Shown: positions 34,478-44,135, numbered from the stretch's first letter. The stretch: 64,000 nt of DNA from an uncultured Acetatifactor sp. (GCA_910577235.1 CAJTMX010000003.1:1-64000), one strand, 5' to 3'. Translations and numbers: made by a program. The notes: generated from the sequence alone by a model not told the origin.

Positions 34478-36058
34478 TCACATTAACGGGGCCACCGCCT
34501 TCATAATACAGCCCAGCAGCTTTCTGGCCTTGGGCTCCGCTTTTAATGTCTCATAAGTCACAGTCCTGCACTGCGCCAGCGTGGCCTGATAATCCGCCTC
34601 CATATCCGCCAGGCAGGGAACATTGCAGAGATAGGCCGCGCACTCAAAATGGTGGTACAGGCTGCGGTAGTCCAGATTGATCGTACCCACCACTCCTTCC
34701 CGGTCGTCGCTGACGAACAGCTTGGCATGCACAAAGCCGGGACTGTACTCAAAGATCTTAACACCGGAATCCAACAGGGAGCGGTAGTGAGTCTTGGCCA
34801 GAGCATAGGCCGCCTGCTTGTCGGGAATGCCGGGGAGGATCAACTTTACGTCCACCCCGCGCTCGGCGGCAAATTTCAGAGCCGTCTCCATCTCCCCGTC
34901 CAGGATCAAATAGGGCGTCATAATGTGCACATAATTCTGGGCGCGGTTTAAGATATCCATATACACCCGCTCTCCCACCAGGTCGTCGTCCAGAGGACAG
35001 TCGCCATAGGGCATCACATAGCCGGGAGCATCCTCCCGGGGCGGCGCGGGGCAGGCCAGAAAACGCTCATATTCCGTCTCCTTCTCTCCTATACCCCACA
35101 TTTGCAGAAACATCAGCGTAAAGCTCCTGACCGCCGGTCCTTTCAGCATAACGGCCGTGTCTTTCCAATGCCCATGTTTCTTTTTATAATTGATATATTC
35201 GTCCGCCAGATTGACTCCGCCCGTAAAAGCGGTATGGCCGTCAATGACCAGAATCTTGCGATGGTCGCGGTAATTGTAATGAGTGGAAACAAAAGGGGTG
35301 AGCGGCGCGAACATCTTGCACTTTATCCCCAGTTTTTTCAGTTTTTCCGGGTAGTTGTGAGACAGGGTGGTAAACTCGCATGTGCCGTCATACATGACCC
35401 GCACATCCACCCCTTCCGCAGCTTTCTTTGCCAATATCTCCAGGACTTTTCCCCACATCAACCCTTCGTCCACGATAAAGTACTCCAGAAAGATAAAATG
35501 TCTGGCCTCCTTTAACTGACGCAGCATTTCCTCCCACTTTTTCTCACCCACAGGGAAATAAGTCACAGCGGTATTATCGTACACGGGATAACACCCGCTC
35601 CTGCGAACGTACCGCGCCAATGCCGCTGCCCCGGGAACCTCCCCCGTCAGCCTGTCCATAGTCTCCGGCTGTTGCGGGATACTGTCTCCGGCTTCCTTGG
35701 CAATCTGGTCTACCCTTCCCTTTATCAGACGGTGACCGATCTCGCTCTTGGTAAACCACAGTAAGAATGCTCCAAACACGGGCATCATCATGATAATGAC
35801 CAGCCACGTGATCTTTGCCGTGGGGTCAAAGCGGCTGTTCAGCAGATATAACACCATAACTACCGTGAACAGAGCGCTCAATCCCGATATATAGATCTGA
35901 AGATTCTTGAACTTCATAAATACGCTGAAGATCATAAACACCTGCAGCAAAAACAGCAGCAGAATCACGCCGAACCGACTGAACAGAGCATGTATCAACC
36001 CTTTCTGTCCGCGTTTCAGCAGGCGGATACCCATGCTCCGGCTCTCCTCATTTGTCAT
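34478..36058 (-). CDS. cls: Cardiolipin synthase (phospholipase D family)
   Basis: The 526-residue protein has two to three N-terminal helices (about 25-90) and two phospholipase D HKD motifs: HYNYRDHRKILVIDG and HAKLFVSDDREGVVGTINLD. Tandem HKD motifs form one active site that joins two phosphatidylglycerol molecules into cardiolipin and glycerol at the membrane. The length is slightly above the usual 480-510 because of an N-terminal extension. AAGGAGG supports the start. Confidence 0.92.
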   Translation of the reverse strand: MTNEESRSMGIRLLKRGQKGLIHALFSRFGVILLLFLLQVFMIFSVFMKFKNLQIYISGLSALFTVVMVLYLLNSRFDPTAKITWLVIIMMMPVFGAFLLWFTKSEIGHRLIKGRVDQIAKEAGDSIPQQPETMDRLTGEVPGAAALARYVRRSGCYPVYDNTAVTYFPVGEKKWEEMLRQLKEARHFIFLEYFIVDEGLMWGKVLEILAKKAAEGVDVRVMYDGTCEFTTLSHNYPEKLKKLGIKCKMFAPLTPFVSTHYNYRDHRKILVIDGHTAFTGGVNLADEYINYKKKHGHWKDTAVMLKGPAVRSFTLMFLQMWGIGEKETEYERFLACPAPPREDAPGYVMPYGDCPLDDDLVGERVYMDILNRAQNYVHIMTPYLILDGEMETALKFAAERGVDVKLILPGIPDKQAAYALAKTHYRSLLDSGVKIFEYSPGFVHAKLFVSDDREGVVGTINLDYRSLYHHFECAAYLCNVPCLADMEADYQATLAQCRTVTYETLKAEPKARKLLGCIMKAVAPLM

Positions 36059-36171
36059 GGCAAACCGACCTCCTTATGCCAGATCATTCCACTATGTAAA
36101 GTATTCCTGTGATATTCATTATGATAGCATGATTCGCATACGGAATCAACGAAAGAGAACGTAAAAAATCT

Positions 36172-36200
36172 TTGAAATTTATGTTGAAATGGTATATACT
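36172..36200 (+). promoter_or_regulatory. luxS promoter
   Basis: TTGAAA (36172-36177), a 17-bp spacer and TATACT (36195-36200). Confidence 0.7.
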
Positions 36201-36249
36201 GAATTTAGTTTACGGACGTATTTGGGGTCCGGAAAGGAGTCAATGTTTC

Positions 36250-36729
36250 ATGGAAAAAATAACAAGTTTTACCATCGATCACATCCGGCTGCTGCCGGGC
36301 GTCTACGTGTCCCGCAGGGATACGGTGGGACAGGAGGTGATCACCACCTTTGATCTGCGCATGACCAGCCCTAATGACGAACCTGTCATGAATACGGCGG
36401 AGGTACATACCATTGAACATCTGGGTGCCACTTTCCTGCGCAATCACCAGGACTATGGAAAAAAGACCATCTATTTCGGTCCCATGGGATGCCGCACCGG
36501 TTTCTATCTGCTGCTGGCGGGAGACTACCGCTCCAGAGATATCCTCCCCCTGATCACGCAAATGTTTGAGTTTATCAGAGACTACCGGGGAGAAGTGCCC
36601 GGCGCCTCTGCCAGGGACTGTGGCAACTATCTGGATATGAATCTGGGCATGGCCAATCTGCTGGCCGACAGGTATCTGCAGCAGGTGCTGTATCATATAG
36701 ATGACAGCCGTCTGATCTATCCGGAATAA
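36250..36729 (+). CDS. luxS: S-ribosylhomocysteine lyase
   Basis: The 159-residue protein starts MEKITSFTIDH with GGAAAGGAG ten bases upstream. It has all LuxS landmarks: metal ligands in HTIEH (His53, His57) and Cys124 of ARDCGNY, and catalytic Cys81 in PMGCRTGFY. It splits S-ribosylhomocysteine into homocysteine and the AI-2 precursor DPD. The MTA/SAH nucleosidase gene follows in the same direction, so the operon converts S-adenosylhomocysteine in two steps. Confidence 0.96.
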   Translation: MEKITSFTIDHIRLLPGVYVSRRDTVGQEVITTFDLRMTSPNDEPVMNTAEVHTIEHLGATFLRNHQDYGKKTIYFGPMGCRTGFYLLLAGDYRSRDILPLITQMFEFIRDYRGEVPGASARDCGNYLDMNLGMANLLADRYLQQVLYHIDDSRLIYPE

Positions 36730-36802
36730 AATACCCCGCTGCAGGCACGGCTCCCGGCTCAGTGCCCACAGCAATAAAAATCTGTTAAAACGGAGGAACA
36801 AT

Positions 36803-37501
36803 ATGAACAAAATCGGTATTATAGGCGCCATGGAACTGGAAGTGGCTACTCTGAAGGCGCATATGTCGGTGACCGCGCAGACAAACCGGGCCGGCATGGT
36901 TTTTTATGAGGGAACGCTGGAGCAGACCCCGGTGGTCGTGGTCCGCTGTGGTATCGGCAAGGTCAACGCCGCCATGTGCGTACAGATCCTGGCCGATCTG
37001 TTTCAGGTCACTCATGTGATCAACACCGGCGTAGCAGGTTCTCTCAACGACGCTCTGGATATCGGAGATATCGTTGTCTCCCGGGACGTGATCCATCATG
37101 ACATGGATGTCAGCGCGCTTGGCTATGCTCCCGGACAGGTGCCCCAGCTTGATACACTGGCATTTCCCGGCGATGAGACACTGATCCGTCTGGCGCTTGA
37201 CTCCTGCGAGGAGGCCAATCCGGGTTTACATACCGCGCCGGGCCGGATCGTCAGCGGAGATCAGTTTATTTCCGACAAGGCGGTAAAACAAAAGCTGATT
37301 ACAGAATTTCACGCGGACTGCACAGAGATGGAGGGCGCGGCTATCGCCCATGCCGCTTATCTGAACGGACTGCCCTTTGTGGTGATCCGTGCCCTCTCTG
37401 ACAAGGCGGACGACAGCGCCAGTATGGAATACCCCGCCTTTGAACGGGAAGCTGCCGACCACTGTGCCCGTCTGGTTGAAACTCTGATCAAAAAAATATA
37501 A
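36803..37501 (+). CDS. mtnN: 5'-methylthioadenosine/S-adenosylhomocysteine nucleosidase
   Basis: The 232-residue protein has KIGIIGAMELEVATL at the start, INTGVAGSLNDALDIGDIVV (about 75-94), EMEGAAIAHAAYLNGLPF (about 175-192) and VIRALSDKAD with the catalytic Asp. It removes adenine from SAH and MTA, supplying substrate to LuxS. The gene lies 73 bp after luxS with CGGAGGAA upstream, so the pair covers SAH recycling and AI-2 formation. Confidence 0.95.
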   Translation: MNKIGIIGAMELEVATLKAHMSVTAQTNRAGMVFYEGTLEQTPVVVVRCGIGKVNAAMCVQILADLFQVTHVINTGVAGSLNDALDIGDIVVSRDVIHHDMDVSALGYAPGQVPQLDTLAFPGDETLIRLALDSCEEANPGLHTAPGRIVSGDQFISDKAVKQKLITEFHADCTEMEGAAIAHAAYLNGLPFVVIRALSDKADDSASMEYPAFEREAADHCARLVETLIKKI

Positions 37502-37537
37502 GCAAAAATATGTATATGAGATGGAGGAGAGAAAGAG

Positions 37538-38719
37538 ATGCTTCAAAAACTAAAGAGTACTTCCCTGAAAAAAGTTTTGCCCTGGGTCATTATCATGTTT
37601 ATTATTTCGGCAGGTCTGCTGATATATTTTGGTCCGGACTTTATCACCTGGGCAAAAGGACCTGTTGTCTTTGAAGAATTGACTATGGATGAGATCGAAG
37701 ATCAGTATGTGACCATGACCTTTGAACTGTCCTGGGGTACCTACGCTACACAGGTAACTACCACCACCCGGAACGGAGCCAAAGTCTCCGAGCGGGATTC
37801 CATGCAGTATCACGCTGTGCTGGTGGGCGGTCTGGACCGCTATCTGAACAGTGAAGAAGATCTGTACTGGGAATTTATCGGACTGGCGCTTCCTTCCAAA
37901 TATTTTGGCACCGCCAAGGTCATCGACCGCAACAGTGATGACTTCTTTGAATCCTATGATCTGCGGACGCTGGATACCACTCTGCAGGTAACAGGTCAGA
38001 TCTGTCCCATGGAAGACGACATGCTGAGATACTACCGCAGTTTCTTTAGGGAGGCCGACTATACGGATGAGGAATTTGCCGCATACTGTGCTCCCTACTA
38101 TATCAAGGTGGACGGCTTGAAAAGAGCCAGCGTCGGCGTTGTGCTGACCATGAACGCTACCGCTGCCATTTTGTTTGTGGTCGCCCTGTTCAAGCTGATC
38201 AAAGCGCTTACCGGAGGCTACCAGAAGAAACTGATCAAAGCCTTGAAAGCACAGGGAGAGACGGAACTGGAGCGCGCGGATTCGGATTACGAGACCGCTT
38301 CCGAGCCTTCCAAGGGATTGCGTATCGGCCGCAACTATATGTTTGACTGTACCGGTGCCAAGACGGAGGTATATCCTCTGCGCCAGGTGGCATGGGCTTA
38401 TATACATCAGACCGACCACAAAAAATACGGACGCACCGTTGGCACCACTTACGCCATTATGATGTACACCGAAGACAAGAAACAGCACTCTCTGGCAGTA
38501 CTCGACAAATCCTCCTGCGATCAGGTGATCGATGAGCTGAGTAGAAAATGCCCCGCAGGTATATTCGGATACAGCGATCAGCTCAAGCAGCTGTTCAACA
38601 AAAATTATGACGAATTTACCAGACTTCGCCGCCAGAAAGAGGCAGAAACAAACCAGACCCAGGGCTTTACGGACACATTCTCCGCTGACCCTTACCAGAA
38701 TCAGAATCCATATGTATAA
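37538..38719 (+). CDS. Membrane protein of unknown function (DUF6709-like)
   Basis: The 393-residue protein has an N-terminal membrane helix (about 14-31), an extracytoplasmic domain of about 180 residues, a second helix (about 208-225) and a C-terminal cytosolic domain (from about 265) with IGRNYMFDCTGAKTEVYPL, a PH-like beta-rich pattern. I recall similar architecture in Lachnospiraceae proteins of unknown function, but not a function. It lies 36 bp after mtnN with a GGAGGAGAG ribosome site and ends at a strong terminator, so it may belong to the luxS operon. Confidence 0.65.
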   Translation: MLQKLKSTSLKKVLPWVIIMFIISAGLLIYFGPDFITWAKGPVVFEELTMDEIEDQYVTMTFELSWGTYATQVTTTTRNGAKVSERDSMQYHAVLVGGLDRYLNSEEDLYWEFIGLALPSKYFGTAKVIDRNSDDFFESYDLRTLDTTLQVTGQICPMEDDMLRYYRSFFREADYTDEEFAAYCAPYYIKVDGLKRASVGVVLTMNATAAILFVVALFKLIKALTGGYQKKLIKALKAQGETELERADSDYETASEPSKGLRIGRNYMFDCTGAKTEVYPLRQVAWAYIHQTDHKKYGRTVGTTYAIMMYTEDKKQHSLAVLDKSSCDQVIDELSRKCPAGIFGYSDQLKQLFNKNYDEFTRLRRQKEAETNQTQGFTDTFSADPYQNQNPYV

Positions 38720-38734
38720 CGGTCTATAATGTTA

Positions 38735-38785
38735 AAATCCTCCTAAAACAGATGCACTCATCTATTTTAGGAGGATTCTCATTTT
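38735..38785 (+). terminator. Terminator after the luxS-mtnN-membrane protein run
   Basis: AATCCTCCTAAAA (38736-38748) pairs with TTTTAGGAGGATT (38765-38777), and AGATG/CATCT extends the stem inward. The tail is CTCATTTT. Confidence 0.85.
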
Positions 38786-38891
38786 GAAAGTTCTTCTACA
38801 ATCGTCTCCCCGGTTCATTCGCAATCACAGCGTGTTTCCGCATTGGACCGTTCATCCGGGAAATCCTTGCGAATATCTCATTATAGCCGCA

Positions 38892-39323
38892 CTATTTATC
38901 ACTTTTTTTAAATACCACAAGCTTACTGAAAACATAGTTACCGATAAATACCAGAACGGCCGAGACAAGAGTGGTTATATACGTGTTGATGCCCATCCAG
39001 CCGAATACCTGTCTGATCACCAGGTCCAGAATAAGGGTTGATACTCTGGATAAAACAAATTTGGGAATCTCCAGAGCCATGGATTCGTGGCTCTTAAATA
39101 CATACTTCCTGTTGGTAAAATAGGCAAATATTACACCCGATACCCAGTTTACAGCGCTCATCACCACGTTTTCAAAGGACGAGGGATGCAATGGATTGCC
39201 AAACAACAGCCAACTCGCCAGATACATGGCCACCCAGGACACGATGGTGGTGAGCGTACCCACGATCAGATAGGCGATCATCTCCTCGTATTTTTTCATC
39301 AGACCTTTTATTTTCTCAATCAT
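38892..39323 (-). CDS. GtrA-family membrane protein
   Basis: The 143-residue protein starts MIEKIKGLMKKY with GAGGATAT upstream. It has four helices and the GtrA/DPMS_TM features VGTLTTIVSWVAMYL and YFTNRKYVFKS. GtrA proteins help move lipid-linked sugars across the membrane or support cell-wall glycosyltransferases. No glycosyltransferase is adjacent, so the partner is unknown. Confidence 0.88.
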   Translation of the reverse strand: MIEKIKGLMKKYEEMIAYLIVGTLTTIVSWVAMYLASWLLFGNPLHPSSFENVVMSAVNWVSGVIFAYFTNRKYVFKSHESMALEIPKFVLSRVSTLILDLVIRQVFGWMGINTYITTLVSAVLVFIGNYVFSKLVVFKKSDK

Positions 39324-39367
39324 GTATATCCTCTTTTCCGCAATTCCCATCATCGATTGCTTTCTCT

Positions 39368-39396
39368 ACTTTACTATGGGAATATGGACTTGTCAA
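39368..39396 (-). promoter_or_regulatory. gtrA-like gene promoter
   Basis: Minus-strand TTGACA (39396-39391), a 17-bp spacer and TAAAGT (39373-39368). Confidence 0.65.
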
Positions 39397-39460
39397 GTCT
39401 GCCTCCGCAACACGGGGCCTTCTTTCAGAGTTTCCTCCTGTGCGGTACGGAGATGCTTAT

Positions 39461-40420
39461 CTACGGGTTCACCACGTTCCTCGGCTCTCCTCGCCGGAAA
39501 GCGGCAATGTTTTCAGCCACCTCCGCCACGCAGCGGGTGCGGGCCTCCACACTGGCCCAAGCCAAGTGCGGCGTGATGATCAGACGACAGCTGTCCTGTA
39601 TACGGCTCAGCGGATTGGAGCTTTGCAGCGGTTCCCCGTCCACCACATCCAGCCCTGCGGCGGCAATCTCTCCTGCTGTCAGCGCATTATACAGGGCAGA
39701 GTTGTCCACCACCGCTCCCCTGGCCACATTTACCAGAATAGCCGTCTTTTTCATGCGTCGGAGAGCTTTCTCATCGATGATACCTCTGGTCAGCTCACTG
39801 AGCGGGCAATGCAGGGACAGGATATCGCTCTCGGCCAGCAGCCTGTCCAGATCTACCCGGGGATACTCTCCACAGCTGCTTTTCCCCGTGACGGAGTAAA
39901 AGATCACCCGGCATCCAAAGGATGTGGCGATAGCCGCCACCCGGCGGCCGATATTCCCCATACCTATAATGCCCCAGGTCATGCCCTCCAACTCATGAAA
40001 GGGCATATCAAAATTGGAAAACCGGTCCTGGGCGCTGTATGCCCCGGATTTGACATATTTGTCATAATGAGGCAGTTTTTCAAGCAATGCCAGCGCCAGC
40101 GCAAAGGTGTGCTGGGCCACCATACCGGAGCAATAATCCACCACATTGCACACTGTAATGCCTCTGCTCTTGCAGTAGGCAAGATCCACATTGTCAAAGC
40201 CTGTGGCCAACTCGCAGATCAGCTTGACGTTGGGGGCATCCTTCAAAGTGTCTTCCCCCAGAGGAGCCTTGTTCGCCACAATGACATCGGCGTCATGCAC
40301 CCGTTCCCTGACTTCTTCCACCGTAGTGGTATTGCGATAGTAGACCGCCTCACCCAGATGTTCATACTGCACGGGTACGTCCGTGCCCACACTGTGTCTT
40401 TCCAATACAACGATTTTCAT
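39461..40420 (-). CDS. D-isomer-specific 2-hydroxyacid dehydrogenase
   Basis: The 319-residue enzyme begins MKIVVLERHSVG with AGAGGT upstream. The NAD-binding motif is WGIIGMGNIGRRVA (about 145-158). Catalytic residues are Arg in LICELATGF-type context, Glu in the VDGEPLQ region and His in IITPHLAWAS. It interconverts a 2-oxoacid and a D-2-hydroxyacid such as hydroxypyruvate/glycerate. The substrate is not clear from sequence. It is probably a single-gene unit. Confidence 0.9.
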   Translation of the reverse strand: MKIVVLERHSVGTDVPVQYEHLGEAVYYRNTTTVEEVRERVHDADVIVANKAPLGEDTLKDAPNVKLICELATGFDNVDLAYCKSRGITVCNVVDYCSGMVAQHTFALALALLEKLPHYDKYVKSGAYSAQDRFSNFDMPFHELEGMTWGIIGMGNIGRRVAAIATSFGCRVIFYSVTGKSSCGEYPRVDLDRLLAESDILSLHCPLSELTRGIIDEKALRRMKKTAILVNVARGAVVDNSALYNALTAGEIAAAGLDVVDGEPLQSSNPLSRIQDSCRLIITPHLAWASVEARTRCVAEVAENIAAFRRGEPRNVVNP

Positions 40421-40613
40421 GTTTGTACCTCTTTGCATGTTTCAGCATTTATACCGATCAGTATTTAAATGTTGTTCCTAACAAGCAGCCGCAGGGTCAA
40501 TTGCGGTCTCTTTGGCAATTCTTCCCCCCGGGGGTTCACAGCCCGGTTGACCCGGCTCCGGCAAATACAGTGTAGCAGAAATATCACAAATATTCAATAT
40601 AAAGGCTGTTATA

Positions 40614-41426
40614 TTATGAAGTCAAAAATTCCCGCAACAGCTGTTCCAACTCCTGCTCCTGCAGCGCCGTGAACTTACTCTTGAACTCCTCCGAAACCCG
40701 CGTGTCCCCGCCGGCATATGCCTCCCGGTCAGGCTGCGCAAAGGCTCTGCTCTCCTCGCCGCCCCTGCTGCCCACGGGTATCACATCCACGCCCTTTTTA
40801 ACGCCCCGCCTGACCTGAGCGGTATTCTGAGCGCTCTGGCTGCCTCTGCCGCGCTTTCTTCCTTTGGAAACACTGTCCTCCCCATATAGCATCTCCATGT
40901 CTTCTCTTGTCACTTCCATGCGCCCGGATAAATGATTTTCCAGATAATCCACCAGATTGATCTTTAGCACCCTCCTTTTCCCCTTCAGATCCACAATAGC
41001 GGATATGGAAAAAAACAGATACAGGCCCGTCATGCTGGCAATATAGAAGGGCAGGATCTGGACAAACTTGCTGCCCGCAATAATGCGTCTGCATACTCCC
41101 ACGCCGGAGCTTACCACCGACAACAGCATCAGCTGTCCCGACAGATGTTCCAGCAGATGGGGGGATATGGGCCCCAGGCTCATACGGCTGATAAACTTGT
41201 CCACAAATATCGGCACATTGGCTATACCATTATTCAGCTGGTAGCAGTTGGCAAACTTCAGTTTGCACTGCTTTAACTGTCTGCTGTGAGTGCTGGCCAT
41301 ATTATCCGTCTCCCGGATCAGATGCAGATACATCAGTCCCAGTCCTACACGGATCAGGATACTGCCTGCGATACAGGCCAGCATGACTATAGAGGCGGTC
41401 TTTTCTTGTTCAAATACAGGAAACAT
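40614..41426 (-). CDS. Membrane protein of unknown function
   Basis: The 270-residue protein has a helix at about 11-34, a second hydrophobic region at about 95-112 and a third at about 125-145. A long polar C-terminal tail follows, rich in Arg, Gly and Gln (RKRGRGSQSAQ, then EEFKSKFTALQEQELEQLL). I do not recognise a family. A 73-codon ORF (41410-41631, minus) overlaps its start and could be a partner gene, but lacks a good ribosome site. Confidence 0.6.
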   Translation of the reverse strand: MFPVFEQEKTASIVMLACIAGSILIRVGLGLMYLHLIRETDNMASTHSRQLKQCKLKFANCYQLNNGIANVPIFVDKFISRMSLGPISPHLLEHLSGQLMLLSVVSSGVGVCRRIIAGSKFVQILPFYIASMTGLYLFFSISAIVDLKGKRRVLKINLVDYLENHLSGRMEVTREDMEMLYGEDSVSKGRKRGRGSQSAQNTAQVRRGVKKGVDVIPVGSRGGEESRAFAQPDREAYAGGDTRVSEEFKSKFTALQEQELEQLLREFLTS

Positions 41427-41902
41427 CGCTATCGTTCCTTTCTATGCGGGAATCGGCTTGCGGATTTGATACCGGCTCACCGGATCGTTCCGATATGTTT
41501 TGCGGCGCCATCCGGGCAGATACGATCTGAGCGTTCTGCATCCGCCCTCCCGGCACGCATTGCGGATTTCTCTTAAAATCCAGAATAATTCCCCTGCCTA
41601 CATCATATATCTTACAGGCATGGTATTGCAATATTTCCCGGGTGTATACCCGCCGTTTTTTTCCGCCGCGTTACGACGGTTTTCCCCTCCGAAACCGGTC
41701 TTACGACAAAAGTCGCCCAAAATCCCCACCCATCAGTCCGGCTCTGTCCCTTTTTGTGTTCGCTCACAGTCCTGTTCTGTCTCTTTGTTCATTACTAACG
41801 CAATTACCGTTCCGAATTACGGCCGGAAATCCGGATTGCCTTGAAGCTCCAGGAAAAATCTGCTATACTATATTTCAATAGAAAAGAATGGAGGAGATTC
41901 AT
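41427..41902. other. Intergenic stretch without a supported gene
   Basis: These 476 bp hold the TSCPD-murG promoter at the right end and a weak minus-strand ORF (41410-41631) at the left. Short C-rich and T-rich tracts are present. Nothing else stands out. Confidence 0.5.
41841..41869 (+). promoter_or_regulatory. Promoter of the TSCPD-murG pair
   Basis: TTGAAG (41841-41846), a 17-bp spacer and TATACT (41864-41869) preceded by TGC. Confidence 0.7.
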
Positions 41903-42142
41903 ATGACATATCATACAAAGGGAACCTGTTCCAGCGCGATAGATTTTGAGGTTGAGGACGGCATCGTCAAATCCGTACAATTCACAGGTGGCTGCAACGG
42001 CAATCTGAAAGGCATCTGCGCCCTGGTACAGGGTATGAAAGTTGAAGATGTGATCGAAAAGCTCAAGGGCATCCGGTGCGGTTTTAAACCCACTTCCTGC
42101 CCGGATCAGCTGGCCCATGCTTTGGAGGAAACACTGGGATGA
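41903..42142 (+). CDS. TSCPD domain protein (TIGR03905-type)
   Basis: The 79-residue protein starts MTYHTKGTCS with GGAGGA upstream. It contains the Cys-rich pattern TGGCNGNLKGICALVQGM and ends with KPTSCPDQLAHAL, the TSCPD motif that names the family. The domain also occurs at the C-terminus of some ribonucleotide reductases and may bind metal or RNA; the free-standing form has no known function. Its last bases overlap the murG-like ATG by 4 bp. Confidence 0.85.
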   Translation: MTYHTKGTCSSAIDFEVEDGIVKSVQFTGGCNGNLKGICALVQGMKVEDVIEKLKGIRCGFKPTSCPDQLAHALEETLG

Positions 42143-43206
42143 AAAGAATCGTTTTGACGGGAGGCGGCACTGCCGGTCACGTGACCCCAAACATAGCATT
42201 GCTGCCGGCACTGCGTCAGGCCGGGTACGAGATAGCCTATATGGGCTCTTACGACGGCATCGAGAAAAAACTGATCGCTGATTTTGATATTCCATATACG
42301 GGCATATCCACGGGCAAACTGCGCCGCTATCTGGACATCAAAAATCTCACGGACCCTTTCAGAGTGATTAAGGGATTTTCCGAGGCCAGAAAATATCTAA
42401 AACAATATCGCCCCGATGTGGTATTCTCCAAAGGCGGTTTTGTCAGCGTACCTGTGGTGCGGGCGGCGGCGGCTCTGGATATCCCCTGCATCATCCACGA
42501 ATCCGATATGACTCCCGGCCTGGCCAACAAGCTGTGTTTTCCCGTGGCGGAAAAAATATGCTGTAATTTTCCGGAGACCATGAACATGCTGCCGGAGGGC
42601 AAGGCGGTTCTCACCGGTTCTCCGATCCGGGCCGAACTGGCCCAGGGAAACAAGATCGCAGGGCTGGACATATGCGGCTTTACCGCCAACAAACCGGTTA
42701 TCCTGGTGATCGGCGGCAGCCTGGGCGCCGCCAATGTGAATAAGGCGGTAAGGGACGCTCTCCCCCGGTTGCTGGAAGATTTTCAGGTAGTGCATCTGTG
42801 CGGCAAGGACAAAATCGACAATCTACTGCTTGCCACACCCGGATACAGGCAGTTCGAGTATATCAAAGCTGAGCTGAAAGATCTGTTCGCCATGGCGGAT
42901 ATCGTGATCTCGCGGGCCGGGGCCAACTCCATCTGTGAGCTGCTGGCTCTGAAAAAACCCAACATCCTCATTCCCCTGCCTGCCGCCAGCAGCCGTGGAG
43001 ATCAACTGCTCAACGCCGCCTCCTTTGAGGCCCAGGGGTTCTCTATCGTCATAAACGAGGACGATCTGACTACCGAGCTGCTCTCTGCCAAGGTGCATGA
43101 ATTGTTTTCCAACCGCCAGTCCTATCATGACGCCATGAGCCGCAGCGGACAGATGGATTCGATTCACACCATCATAAAACTGATAGAAGACGCGGCATCC
43201 CGATAA
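42139..43206 (+). CDS. murG: MurG-type UDP-GlcNAc:undecaprenyl-PP-MurNAc-pentapeptide GlcNAc transferase
   Basis: The 355-residue glycosyltransferase has the two-domain GT-B fold with GGTAGHVTPNIALLPAL (about 8-24), FSKGGFVSVPVVRAA and HESDMTPGLANKL in the acceptor half. The donor half has VIGGSLGAANVN and SRAGANSICELLALKKPNIL. MurG makes lipid II at the inner face of the membrane. It is not beside other division and cell-wall genes, as murG usually is, but follows a TSCPD gene with a 4-bp overlap. It could be the main or a second copy. Confidence 0.9.
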   Translation: MKRIVLTGGGTAGHVTPNIALLPALRQAGYEIAYMGSYDGIEKKLIADFDIPYTGISTGKLRRYLDIKNLTDPFRVIKGFSEARKYLKQYRPDVVFSKGGFVSVPVVRAAAALDIPCIIHESDMTPGLANKLCFPVAEKICCNFPETMNMLPEGKAVLTGSPIRAELAQGNKIAGLDICGFTANKPVILVIGGSLGAANVNKAVRDALPRLLEDFQVVHLCGKDKIDNLLLATPGYRQFEYIKAELKDLFAMADIVISRAGANSICELLALKKPNILIPLPAASSRGDQLLNAASFEAQGFSIVINEDDLTTELLSAKVHELFSNRQSYHDAMSRSGQMDSIHTIIKLIEDAASR

Positions 43207-43250
43207 CACGGTCTTAAGGGTATACGCGCCTACCCTGGCGCACCCCATAA

Positions 43251-43290
43251 AAATCCCATGGCTGCACATGCAGCCATGGGATTTATCTTT
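43251..43290. terminator. Bidirectional terminator between murG and deacetylase genes
   Basis: AAATCCCATGGCTGCA (43251-43266) and TGCAGCCATGGGATTT (43269-43284) form a perfect 16-bp stem. A/T tails lie on both sides. The two genes converge here. Confidence 0.9.
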
Positions 43291-44104
43291 ATCTCTCTCC
43301 GATATAAACACACTGCCCGGGACGGATCTCCAACAGCTTATGTCCCTCGTCCGTCCTGATCCACACGCTGACAGCGGTGGGATTCTTCAGCGTCAGTCCG
43401 TCTCCGCTGGACTCCAGACTGCGGGTGGCCTGAATATAGTCGCAGATTTCCAGATTGGTGGCATACCAGATATCTTCTTTGCCCTCCATCAGCTCCGCAA
43501 ACTCCTCCAACAGATTCCAGTTGTTGTTCTGGGGGAACTCATAGCTATGACCCCACACATACATCAAAGGCAGTTCCACAAAGCCGGGCACAGACAGAAA
43601 GTTCTTCCCCAACTCCATCAGTTCGCCGCTGTGATGGCAGGTGGGATGCCAAGCCAGGAAGTCCGCCGGCGGAAAGAATCCGTTGGTAGAGATCACCGTC
43701 CGGGAGTATTTGATTCCCAGGCCCTTTAACGTCTCCATGATCTGATCGGAATAATTGCCGAAGGCATACGACATACCCTGCACCATACCTCCGGTGAGTT
43801 TCTCCAGGGTCCTGCGATCCTCCAGGACTTCGTTGATCACCTGATTTGTTGACAGCCCGGGCAGATTGCGGTGCTGTACCCCGTGGACCGCCACCTCATG
43901 TCCCTTATAAAGCTCCCCTACTTCATCCGCAGCCACAAACATACCCTGCTCCCTGCTCCGGGACAGCGTGCCGGAATTCAGATGAAAAGTTCCCTTCAGT
44001 CCATGTCGGTTGAGGATCTCCACCAGTTTCCTGTCGTGGACCTGACCATCGTCATAGCTGAAAGTAAGCGCCTTGCTCTTGCCCTCCGGATATACGAATC
44101 TCAT
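43289..44104 (-). CDS. Polysaccharide deacetylase family protein
   Basis: The 271-residue protein has TFSYDDGQVHDRKLVEIL (metal Asp-Asp motif near 14-31), EVAVHGVQHRNLPGLS with the His metal ligands, and GMSYAFGNYS in place of the usual PxG loop. There is no signal peptide, which is unusual for an enzyme acting on cell-wall or extracellular polysaccharide. Intracellular oligosaccharide deacetylation is possible, given the mannan locus upstream and acetylated mannan substrates (inference). The gene follows the GGDEF gene by 31 bp. Confidence 0.8.
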   Translation of the reverse strand: MRFVYPEGKSKALTFSYDDGQVHDRKLVEILNRHGLKGTFHLNSGTLSRSREQGMFVAADEVGELYKGHEVAVHGVQHRNLPGLSTNQVINEVLEDRRTLEKLTGGMVQGMSYAFGNYSDQIMETLKGLGIKYSRTVISTNGFFPPADFLAWHPTCHHSGELMELGKNFLSVPGFVELPLMYVWGHSYEFPQNNNWNLLEEFAELMEGKEDIWYATNLEICDYIQATRSLESSGDGLTLKNPTAVSVWIRTDEGHKLLEIRPGQCVYIGER

Positions 44105-44135
44105 AGCTATTCCTCCTCTTTTTTCATTTTATGAC

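Noticed and set aside
41410..41631. 73-codon minus-strand ORF upstream of the 40614-41426 gene
   Set aside because: It overlaps the next start by 17 bp and lacks a convincing ribosome site or family features. It is mentioned as a possibility only.
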